Source of the DNA: DASXTB01 sp036505615
GTDB lineage: Bacteria; Acidobacteriota; UBA6911; JACQSX01
Length of the DNA: 36,828 nt
Assembly: GCA_036505615.1 (NCBI GenBank)
Contig: DASXTB010000213.1
Coordinates: forward strand, 1-36,828
Direction of reading: 5' to 3'
Below, one piece after another: positions 31,300 to 36,828 of the stretch; within the stretch, counting starts at the first letter, position 1; the number at the start of each line of letters is the position of its first letter. A program made the position numbers and the translations under genes. Below the pieces are notes generated by a model, which ran no database searches, was not told the origin of the DNA, and worked only from the letters and a program-made list of their open reading frames with translations.

Positions 31300-31751
31300 T
31301 TCCGTTCTGATTGCTTCTGCGCCGCCGGCGCGCTCACTGCTTTCCCGAAACGAACAACAAATCTCGTTCGAATAGGCAGCTTGTTGGCTGCCAGACGCAA
31401 AGCCTCGCGCGCCACGTCTTCGGGCACACCATCCATCTCAAAAAGAATACGCCCGGGCTTGATGACTGAAACCCACCCTTCCGGAGCGCCCTTCCCTTTA
31501 CCCATGCGAGTTTCCGCCGGCTTTTTGGTAATGGGCTTGTCCGGAAAAATGCGAACCCAAATTTTTCCACCGCGCTTAACAAATCGGGTCATGGCGATAC
31601 GGCTTGCCTCAATCTGCCGGTCAGAAATCCAGCCCGGTTCCAGCGCCTTCAGACCGAAAGCGCCAAAATCGACTGTGTTTCCCCGAGTCGCCAGACCCTT
31701 CATCCGTCCTTTCTGCTGGCGACGATACTTAACTTTTTTCGGCATCAACAT
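31296..31751 (-). CDS. rplP: 50S ribosomal protein L16
   Basis: L16 helps position A-site tRNA. It has 151 residues; MLMPKKVKYRRQQKGRMKGL is the usual start. FGLKALEPGWISDRQIEASR, GKIWVRIFPDKPITKKPAETRMGKGKG and the C-terminal EALRLAANKLPIRTRFVVR are conserved. A short Ala/Gln/Lys tail exceeds the ~138-residue norm. Confidence 0.98.
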   Translation of the reverse strand: MLMPKKVKYRRQQKGRMKGLATRGNTVDFGAFGLKALEPGWISDRQIEASRIAMTRFVKRGGKIWVRIFPDKPITKKPAETRMGKGKGAPEGWVSVIKPGRILFEMDGVPEDVAREALRLAANKLPIRTRFVVRFGKAVSAPAAQKQSERK

Positions 31752-31778
31752 GAGTCTTACCCAACGCTCACAGCAACA

Positions 31779-32657
31779 CTATTCGGTTTTCTCTCCAGAA
31801 CCGGCGTCCCCGCTGGTATCGGCCGCGACATCGGCCTGCGATTCCACAATGCCTGCGGCAGGCGCGGGTTCGGCCGGCTGTGCCAGAGGGGGCTGGGGCG
31901 AGGGTTTCTCAACTGCAGGCGCTGCGCCTCTGGCTGCGGGCCCGCTTTCAGCGGGACGCGCCCGAGCTTCACGACGCTCCTCGCGGCGCTCCCGGGCCTT
32001 GTCTCTGGCCCTGGCTTCGGGCTCTCTGGAAACTTCGAAGACGTCACCGGTATAAATCCACGACTTGACGCCAATAACTCCATAGGTCGTATATGCCTGG
32101 GCAAAGCCGTAATCGATATCCGCCCGCAGCGTGTGCAGGGGCAGCTGCCCGTGCAAGTACCATTCCGAGCGCGCGATCTCCGCGCCATTCAGCCGTCCTC
32201 CGCAACGCACCTTGATGCCGCGCGCTCCGAAACGAAGACTGGTATCGACAGCACGGCGCATGGCGCGGCGAAAGGCCACCCGCTTTTCCAGTTGTTGCGC
32301 GATACTCTCAGCCACCAGCTGTGCATCCAACTCGGGCTTATTAATCTCCTGAATGTTGATGAAGACCTCTCGGCCTGTGGCGGCCTGCAGGTCCGTTTTC
32401 AGCTTGTCAATTTCACTCCCCTTGCGGCCGATGATAATTCCCGGCCGAGACGTATAAATGAAGATGGTCAGCTTGTTGGCAGCGCGTTCAATCTCGATCC
32501 GAGAGACTCCGGCGTGGGCGAAGCGCTTCTTCAGATTCTTTTTTATCTGTAAGTCTTCATGCAGCAGTTTTCCGTAATCCTTCTTGGCAAACCAGCGCGA
32601 CTTCCAAGTGCGGTTGTAACCTAAGCGAAATCCGTAGGGATGAACTTTCTGGCCCAA
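31779..32657 (-). CDS. rpsC: 30S ribosomal protein S3 with long acidic-proline tail
   Basis: S3 forms part of the mRNA entry channel and its helicase. The start is a TTG at 32657: GQKVHPYGFRLGYNR must follow the initiator, and a perfect AGGAGG sits 6 nt upstream. That gives 292 residues; an upstream ATG at 32690 would lie inside rplV. The KH domain has TIFIYTSRPGIIIGRKGSEIDKL. The core ends near residue 208 (VKSWIYTGDVFE). The last ~80 residues are low-complexity Ala, Pro, Glu and Arg (ARARPAESGPAARGAAPAVE) and likely disordered. The TTG is 1 nt from the rplV stop. Confidence 0.97.
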   Translation of the reverse strand: MGQKVHPYGFRLGYNRTWKSRWFAKKDYGKLLHEDLQIKKNLKKRFAHAGVSRIEIERAANKLTIFIYTSRPGIIIGRKGSEIDKLKTDLQAATGREVFINIQEINKPELDAQLVAESIAQQLEKRVAFRRAMRRAVDTSLRFGARGIKVRCGGRLNGAEIARSEWYLHGQLPLHTLRADIDYGFAQAYTTYGVIGVKSWIYTGDVFEVSREPEARARDKARERREERREARARPAESGPAARGAAPAVEKPSPQPPLAQPAEPAPAAGIVESQADVAADTSGDAGSGEKTE

Positions 32658-32658
32658 G

Positions 32659-33015
32659 TTATTCCTCCTGTTCTCGACCGTCAGAGACATGAATGGTGAT
32701 GTGGCTGCTCCAACGGCGCTCGCGGTAGGCGCGGCCCATGGGCGCCGGGCGCAGCCGGCGACGCAGCTTGGTCGGCCCCAAATCGACGTAGGCCTGCGAA
32801 ATCACAAAATCATCGACACTCGCGGTCGGGGACTTTTGCTCGGCATTGGCCACCGCCGACTTGAGTACCTTGCTGATAGAGTCTGCAGCGCGCTTGCGAG
32901 TGGTCCGAAGTATGGCCATCGCTTCATCCACCTTCTTTCCGCGAATCAGGTCCACTACCAGGCGCACTTTCTGCGGCGAACCTTTGACATACTTGCCTTG
33001 AGCTTTTGCTTCCAT
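32659..33015 (-). CDS. rplV: 50S ribosomal protein L22
   Basis: L22 lines the nascent peptide exit tunnel with L4. From the ATG at 33015 it has 118 residues: GKYVKGSPQKVRLVVDLIRG, SKVLKSAVANAEQ, and the tunnel hairpin LGPTKLRRRLRPAPMGRAYR, ending in SHITIHVSD. The six-residue longer frame (to 33033) is less like the family. Confidence 0.97.
   Translation of the reverse strand: MEAKAQGKYVKGSPQKVRLVVDLIRGKKVDEAMAILRTTRKRAADSISKVLKSAVANAEQKSPTASVDDFVISQAYVDLGPTKLRRRLRPAPMGRAYRERRWSSHITIHVSDGREQEE
32664..32669 (-). promoter_or_regulatory. Shine-Dalgarno that fixes the rpsC TTG start
   Basis: AGGAGG on the minus strand lies 6 nt before the TTG at 32657 and just before the rplV stop. It has ideal spacing for the TTG and none for the upstream in-frame ATG at 32690, so it decides the start. 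Confidence 0.85.
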
Positions 33016-33092
33016 AATTAACCTACAAACCAACGCCCCTGCCGGTTATTTCCTCACCCAAAGAGCAGGTCCGAGCAAGGGCAGCGTCTCGA

Positions 33093-33443
33093 TTAACCCT
33101 GCCCCGGTCCCGGACTGGGACTTGGAGCTCCCTGCTGGGCGCCTGCGGCGGCGGCCGCAGCTTTCATCGCTATCGCCTTCTCAGCCTTGGTGGAGTGCGC
33201 CCTAAAGGTTCTCGTCGGTGAGAACTCACCCAGCTTGTGTCCCACCATGTTTTCCGATATGTAGACCGGGATGAACTTTTTTCCATTGTGCACCGCTATG
33301 GTGTGGCCCACCATCTCGGGGATTATCGTTGAGCGGCGCGACCAGGTCTTGATTACCGTCTTCTCGTTGCTCCGATTCAGGGCCTCAATCCTCTTGCGCA
33401 GATGGAGGTCAAGAAACGGGCCTTTTTTTACCGAACGAGGCAT
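33093..33443 (-). CDS. rpsS: 30S ribosomal protein S19 with Ala/Pro/Gly tail
   Basis: S19 in the 30S head contacts S13 and the A-site finger. The core is MPRSVKKGPFLDLHLRKRIE through GHKLGEFSPTRTFRAHS. The 116-residue length exceeds the usual ~92 by a C-terminal stretch of Ala then Pro, Ser and Gly (AAAAAAGAQQGAPSPSPGPG). An AAGGAGAT site precedes the ATG. It follows rplB by 9 nt. The 77-nt gap to rplV is ordinary. Confidence 0.97.
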   Translation of the reverse strand: MPRSVKKGPFLDLHLRKRIEALNRSNEKTVIKTWSRRSTIIPEMVGHTIAVHNGKKFIPVYISENMVGHKLGEFSPTRTFRAHSTKAEKAIAMKAAAAAAGAQQGAPSPSPGPGQG

Positions 33444-33452
33444 GACATCTCC

Positions 33453-34280
33453 TTACTTCTGGCCCCGGCGGCGAACAACGAACCGCTGAGTCCTTTTATT
33501 ATTCCGGGTTTTGTAACCTTTCGTTGGCATCCCCCAGGGAGAAACCGGGTGCCGGCCGCCTGAAGTTTTCCCCTCACCCCCGCCATGCGGATGATCCACC
33601 GGATTCATGGCCACGCCTCGAACAGCGGGCCGTTTTCCCCGCCAGCGGCTTCTACCGGCTTTGCCAACGGCTATGTTCTCGCGCTCCAGATTTCCCACCT
33701 GCCCGATGGTAGCCCGGCACAGGATGTGAACCATGCGCGTTTCTCCCGATGGCAGCCGGAGCTGAGCGTAGTTCCCCTCCTTGGCAACCAATTGCGCGGC
33801 CGCTCCTGCTCCCCGAGCAATCTGGCCTCCGCGGCCACGCCGCAATTCCACGTTATGGATCATCGTTCCCACAGGAACGTTGATCAGCGGCAGACAATTT
33901 CCCACCAGGATGTCGGCGTCCGCGCTGGAGACAACTTTAGATCCGATAGTCAGGCCGTCGGGCGCCAGAATGTAGCGCTTCTCCCCATCGGTGTAATGAA
34001 GCCGCGCGATCCGAGCGGAGCGGTTTGGATCGTACTCGATGGAAAACACCTTAGCCTCAATGTTCTCCTTGTCACGGCGGAAATCAATCACTCTGTACTT
34101 CCGTTTGTGTCCGCCGCCCCTGTGCCGCACTGTCAAATGGCCCATGTTGTTGCGCCCGCTCAAGCGCTTGCGAGAACGGGTCAGACTCTTAAGCGGCGCT
34201 ATCCGTGTAAGACCTTCACTGGTCTGCACCGTCTGAAAACGAATACCGGGAGATGTGGGTTTGAAGCTTTTAATCGCCAT
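33453..34280 (-). CDS. rplB: 50S ribosomal protein L2
   Basis: L2 is essential for subunit joining and peptidyl transfer. It has 275 residues: FKPTSPGIRFQTV, HRGGGHKRKYRVIDFRR, VPVGTMIHNVELRRGRGGQIARGAG, and the signature VRGVAMNPVDHPHGGGEG with the conserved His. It follows rplW by 11 nt. Confidence 0.99.
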   Translation of the reverse strand: MAIKSFKPTSPGIRFQTVQTSEGLTRIAPLKSLTRSRKRLSGRNNMGHLTVRHRGGGHKRKYRVIDFRRDKENIEAKVFSIEYDPNRSARIARLHYTDGEKRYILAPDGLTIGSKVVSSADADILVGNCLPLINVPVGTMIHNVELRRGRGGQIARGAGAAAQLVAKEGNYAQLRLPSGETRMVHILCRATIGQVGNLERENIAVGKAGRSRWRGKRPAVRGVAMNPVDHPHGGGEGKTSGGRHPVSPWGMPTKGYKTRNNKRTQRFVVRRRGQK

Positions 34281-34291
34281 CGATTTCTTAC

Positions 34292-34585
34292 CTATACGTT
34301 CTCAAAAAATTCAATTGGCTTTTCGCCCGGCTTCAGCGTCACAAATGCCTTCTTCCAGTCGGAGCGGCGGCCGGCGAAGCGTCCCATCCTCTTTTTCTTG
34401 CCGTGAAAATTGGCGGTGCGAACGGAAGCCACCTTGACGCTGAACAGACTCTCGACGGCTGACTTAATCTCGTGCTTGGTGGCGTCGGGCCTCACCTTGA
34501 ACACCAGCACGCCCGTCTTTTCCTTCATTAATGTAGTTTTCTCGGTGAGGTACGGGCTTTCCAAGATATTGAATTTCGTCTTCAT
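34292..34585 (-). CDS. rplW: 50S ribosomal protein L23
   Basis: L23 docks trigger factor and SRP at the tunnel exit. It has 97 residues: ILESPYLTEKTTLMKEK, VFKVRPDATKHEIKSAVESLF, RTANFHGKKKRMGRFAGRR. It overlaps rplD by 4 nt. Confidence 0.98.
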   Translation of the reverse strand: MKTKFNILESPYLTEKTTLMKEKTGVLVFKVRPDATKHEIKSAVESLFSVKVASVRTANFHGKKKRMGRFAGRRSDWKKAFVTLKPGEKPIEFFENV

Positions 34586-35211
34586 CTCTTCAACGCCTCT
34601 TGTACGCGAAGAATCGCATCGCGGGTAAAAAGCAGCGAATCGTGGGATACCACGTCATAGACGTTGATGCGAGAACTGTCCACCAGCGTGACCCTGCTGA
34701 GATTTCGCGCTCCCCGCAGCAAGTTGTCATTTTGCTGATCGTGGTTGACAATCAACAGGCGTGTGGCAAATCCGAAACTCTCGAGAATTTTCCTAAAATC
34801 CTTTGTCTTGTGGCTGTCGAGCTTGAAGTCTTCCACAACGGTGAGTTTTTCGTCTTTTAGCTTGCTGGAAAGGGCCGCTCGCAAAGCGCCGCGGCGTTTT
34901 TTCTTGGGGAAGGAGTAATCGTAGTCCCTGGGACTGGGGCCGAAAACGGTCCCACCGTGGACCCAAATGGGGTTGCGGATACTCCCTACGCGCGCCCTTC
35001 CTGTTCCCTTTTGTCGCCACGGTTTTTTCCCGCTGCCGCTGACCATGCCGCGCGTCTTGGTGGAAACGGTCCCCTGCCTCTGCGCTGCCTGATAGTGCCG
35101 GATAGCCTCCCAGATCAGCGTCTGATTGATCCGGGCCGCGAAAACGTCTTCCGCCAGTTCCAGGTCTGCAACCGAATTGCCTTTCAAATCCTTCACCTTG
35201 ACTACCGGCAT
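34582..35211 (-). CDS. rplD: 50S ribosomal protein L4
   Basis: L4 is part of the exit tunnel and in E. coli also represses the S10 operon. The start is taken as the ATG at 35211, 10 nt after the rplC stop with GGGAAA before it; a longer in-frame start at 35247 would overlap rplC. It has 209 residues: GKKPWRQKGTGRARVGSIRNP is the tunnel loop, and PRDYDYSFPKKKRRGALRAAL follows. Confidence 0.97.
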   Translation of the reverse strand: MPVVKVKDLKGNSVADLELAEDVFAARINQTLIWEAIRHYQAAQRQGTVSTKTRGMVSGSGKKPWRQKGTGRARVGSIRNPIWVHGGTVFGPSPRDYDYSFPKKKRRGALRAALSSKLKDEKLTVVEDFKLDSHKTKDFRKILESFGFATRLLIVNHDQQNDNLLRGARNLSRVTLVDSSRINVYDVVSHDSLLFTRDAILRVQEALKR

Positions 35212-35221
35212 AACTTTCCCG

Positions 35222-35845
35222 TCATTTGGAAATAACAACGTAGCCACCCTTGCGTCCCGGAATGGCTCCCCTTACCAGAAGCAGATTATTTTCCGCGTCC
35301 ACTCTCACCACTCGCAGTCTTCGGATGGTCACCTTCTCGTTACCCATCCGGCCGGCGGCCCGCATTCCCGGAAGAACCCGCGATGGAAACGCAGAAGCGC
35401 CAATGGAGCCAGGAGCCCGGTGAAACATGGAACCATGCGTGGCTCGGCCACCTCGGAAACCGTGGCGCTTAACCACTCCGCTGAATCCGTGCCCTTTGGA
35501 AATTCCACTGACCTTGACTGCGTCGTTCTCCTGGAAAAGACCTCCCACCAGCAATTGGTCTCCTACCTTCAACTCTCCGACATTTGAGTACTTAAATTCC
35601 CGAAGCACTCGAGTAGGAGGGACGTTCGCCTTCTTGAAATGGCCCTCGATGGCGCGTTTCGTGTTTTTTATTTTCCTGGCTTCCACGAGGCCAACCTGCG
35701 CGGCTTCATAGCCGTCCTTCTCTTTGGTCTTCCGCTGAACTACAACGCAGGGGCCCGCTTTGATCACAGTGACAGGGACAATGTTTCCCTCCGGATCAAA
35801 AACCTGCGTCATTCCAATTTTGATTCCGATCAGACCATCCGCCAT
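35222..35845 (-). CDS. rplC: 50S ribosomal protein L3
   Basis: L3 starts 50S assembly and reaches to the peptidyl transferase centre. From the ATG at 35845 (GAGGAG 7 nt upstream) it has 207 residues: MADGLIGIKIGMTQVFDPEG, GISKGHGFSGVVKRHGFRGG, THGSMFHRAPGSIGASAFPSR. The conserved loop with the methylation-site region is present. It overlaps the region after rpsJ only in a rejected longer form. Confidence 0.98.
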   Translation of the reverse strand: MADGLIGIKIGMTQVFDPEGNIVPVTVIKAGPCVVVQRKTKEKDGYEAAQVGLVEARKIKNTKRAIEGHFKKANVPPTRVLREFKYSNVGELKVGDQLLVGGLFQENDAVKVSGISKGHGFSGVVKRHGFRGGRATHGSMFHRAPGSIGASAFPSRVLPGMRAAGRMGNEKVTIRRLRVVRVDAENNLLLVRGAIPGRKGGYVVISK

Positions 35846-35856
35846 TGCGCCGCTCC

Positions 35857-36183
35857 TCACTTGTGCTCGGCGCCAAAGGCCTTGATCTCGACATCAATGG
35901 CGGCAGGCAGATCCAGCTTCATCAACTGATCTACGGTCTGAGGTGTGGGCTCGAGGATATCGACGAGCCGCTTGTGCGTGCGAATCTCAAACTGCTCGCG
36001 CGACTTCTTGTCCACGTGTGGAGAACGCAAGACCGTGTAGCGATTCTTGACGGTGGGCAAAGGAATCGGTCCGGATACTCTGGCGCCCGTGCGCTTGGCG
36101 ATATCTACGATCTCCGCGGCAGACTGGTCCAGTACGCGGTAATCGTAGGCCTTTAACCGAATTCGGATTTTTTCGTTAATCAT
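35857..36183 (-). CDS. rpsJ: 30S ribosomal protein S10
   Basis: S10 is in the 30S head and also joins NusB in antitermination. It has 108 residues: KIRIRLKAYDYRVLDQSAAEIVD, GARVSGPIPLPTVKNRYTVLRSPHVDKKSREQFEIRTHKR, VEIKAFG at the end. It is the first gene of the classical S10 cluster, after tuf, with array I filling the gap between them. Confidence 0.99.
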   Translation of the reverse strand: MINEKIRIRLKAYDYRVLDQSAAEIVDIAKRTGARVSGPIPLPTVKNRYTVLRSPHVDKKSREQFEIRTHKRLVDILEPTPQTVDQLMKLDLPAAIDVEIKAFGAEHK

Positions 36184-36186
36184 TTA

Positions 36187-36351
36187 AGTGTCCAAGGCGT
36201 CTAAAGTCCAAGGTGCAACGTCCAAAGTCCAAGGTCTAAAGTCCAAGGTCGAAAGTCCAAAGTCGAAGGTCCAAAGTCCAAGGTCGAAGGTCTAAAGTCG
36301 GTGCTTGAAGTTTCGACTTTCGACTTTGGACTTTGGACTTTCCTTTCGACT
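36187..36351. repeat. Heptamer repeat array I (unit GTCCAAA/GTCGAAA)
   Basis: The left arm (36187-36300) has about sixteen 7-mers of the type GTCCAAG, GTCTAAA, GTCCAAA and GTCGAAA. The right arm (36310-36351) has their inverse. It starts directly after the tuf stop and ends about 3 nt before the rpsJ ATG. The unit type equals that of array A, 35 kb away. Any ribosome binding site for rpsJ must be formed from the repeat itself. Confidence 0.88.
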
Positions 36352-36828
36352 TTATTGCAGTATCTCCGTTACTGTTCCGGCGCCTACCGTCCGTCCCCCC
36401 TCCCGAATTGCAAACCTTAACCCCTTCTCCATGGCGATCGGCGAGATCAATTCGATCGACAGCGATACATTGTCTCCCGGCATTACCATCTCCGTCCCAG
36501 ACGGCAACTCCGCTACCCCGGTCACATCCGTCGTCCGAAAATAAAACTGCGGCCGATAGCCACTGAAAAACGGCGTATGACGCCCCCCTTCCTCCTTGGT
36601 CAGTACGTACGCCTCGGCCTTAAACTTCGTGTGCGGCGTGATCGACCCGGGCGCCGCCACCACCTGACCTCGCTCCACTTCCGTCTTGTCTGTCCCCCGC
36701 AGCAGCAATCCCACATTGTCCCCCGCCTGACCCTGATCGAGCAGCTTGCGGAACATCTCCACCCCCGTGATCACTCGCTTCACCGTCGGCCGCAATCCCA
36801 CTATCTCCATCTCCTCGCTCACCTTGCA
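36352..36828 (-). CDS. tuf: Elongation factor Tu, 3' part
   Basis: This is the C-terminal 158 codons of EF-Tu; the gene continues past the right edge. Domains 2 and 3 are seen: VEMFRKLLDQGQAGDNVGLLLRG, ERGQVVAAPGSITPHTKFKAEAYVL, GRHTPFFSGYRPQFYFRTTDVTG and the C-terminal AIREGGRTVGAGTVTEILQ. EF-Tu brings aminoacyl-tRNA to the ribosome. The linked tuf-rpsJ order is the common bacterial str-S10 arrangement. Confidence 0.98.
   Translation of the reverse strand, partial: CKVSEEMEIVGLRPTVKRVITGVEMFRKLLDQGQAGDNVGLLLRGTDKTEVERGQVVAAPGSITPHTKFKAEAYVLTKEEGGRHTPFFSGYRPQFYFRTTDVTGVAELPSGTEMVMPGDNVSLSIELISPIAMEKGLRFAIREGGRTVGAGTVTEILQ

Noticed and set aside
31381..32055. 224-residue plus-strand frame rich in Ser, Arg and Ala
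   Set aside because: Antisense to rplP and the rpsC tail; composition mirrors the low-complexity S3 tail.
33585..34406. 273-residue plus-strand frame
   Set aside because: Antisense to rplB and rplW, both certain genes; no recognisable domain.

Overview
The window carries bacterial chromosomal DNA, most likely from an uncultured soil-type member of the Acidobacteriota. This is an inference from four things: the gene content; the tuf-S10-spc-alpha ribosomal order; a radical SAM protein resembling the tetraether/membrane-spanning lipid synthases known from that phylum; and intergenic short-period repeats of a kind I associate with such genomes. No rRNA, tRNA, CRISPR array, phage or recognisable insertion sequence was seen.

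Left part (1-18300): minus-strand housekeeping genes recG, rsmD, coaD and a small lytic transglycosylase are interrupted by a plus-strand block. That block holds an XRE regulator; a three-gene unit (ECF-type sigma factor, zinc-finger anti-sigma factor with TPRs, secreted TPR-CHAT caspase-like protein); a PD-(D/E)XK-like protein; and hpt. To the right follow a lipoprotein with a pseudopilin-like C-terminus, ribA, a membrane diguanylate cyclase, an ATP-grasp ligase, an NfuA-type iron-sulfur carrier and a large radical SAM enzyme. The radical SAM gene has a clear promoter and a clear intrinsic terminator.

Middle (18200-19750): a palindromic operator candidate, an 80-residue unknown protein, an alpha/beta hydrolase, and an outer-membrane-type beta-barrel gene that starts 1 nt after rplQ.

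Right part (19747-36828, all minus strand, transcribed right to left): tuf (3' part), rpsJ, rplC, rplD, rplW, rplB, rpsS, rplV, rpsC, rplP, rpmC, rpsQ, rplN, rplX, rplE, rpsN, rpsH, rplF, rplR, rpsE, rpmD, rplO, secY, adk, map, infA, rpmJ, rpsM, rpsK, rpsD, rpoA, rplQ. This makes the 30S/50S proteins, the RNA polymerase alpha subunit and the export channel from one run of tightly packed genes.

The most unusual signal is a set of ten intergenic repeat loci (853-1021, 7402-7552, 8130-8308, 11101-11270, 20252-20500, 21510-21618, 22271-22444, 28645-28782, 30005-30131, 36187-36351). Nine are pairs of inverted arms built from degenerate units of about 7 bp. In the tenth (7402-7552) the arms are a perfect 24-bp inverted repeat with a short heptamer run in the loop. 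The unit mostly differs from locus to locus, but the two arms of one locus match each other. The arrays begin 0-4 nt after a stop codon and fill nearly the whole gap to the next gene, including six gaps inside the tuf/ribosomal-protein run. At coaD the array has been read into the gene and encodes its C-terminal tail. Two further, non-heptameric inverted-repeat elements lie at 20-203 and 15652-15890.
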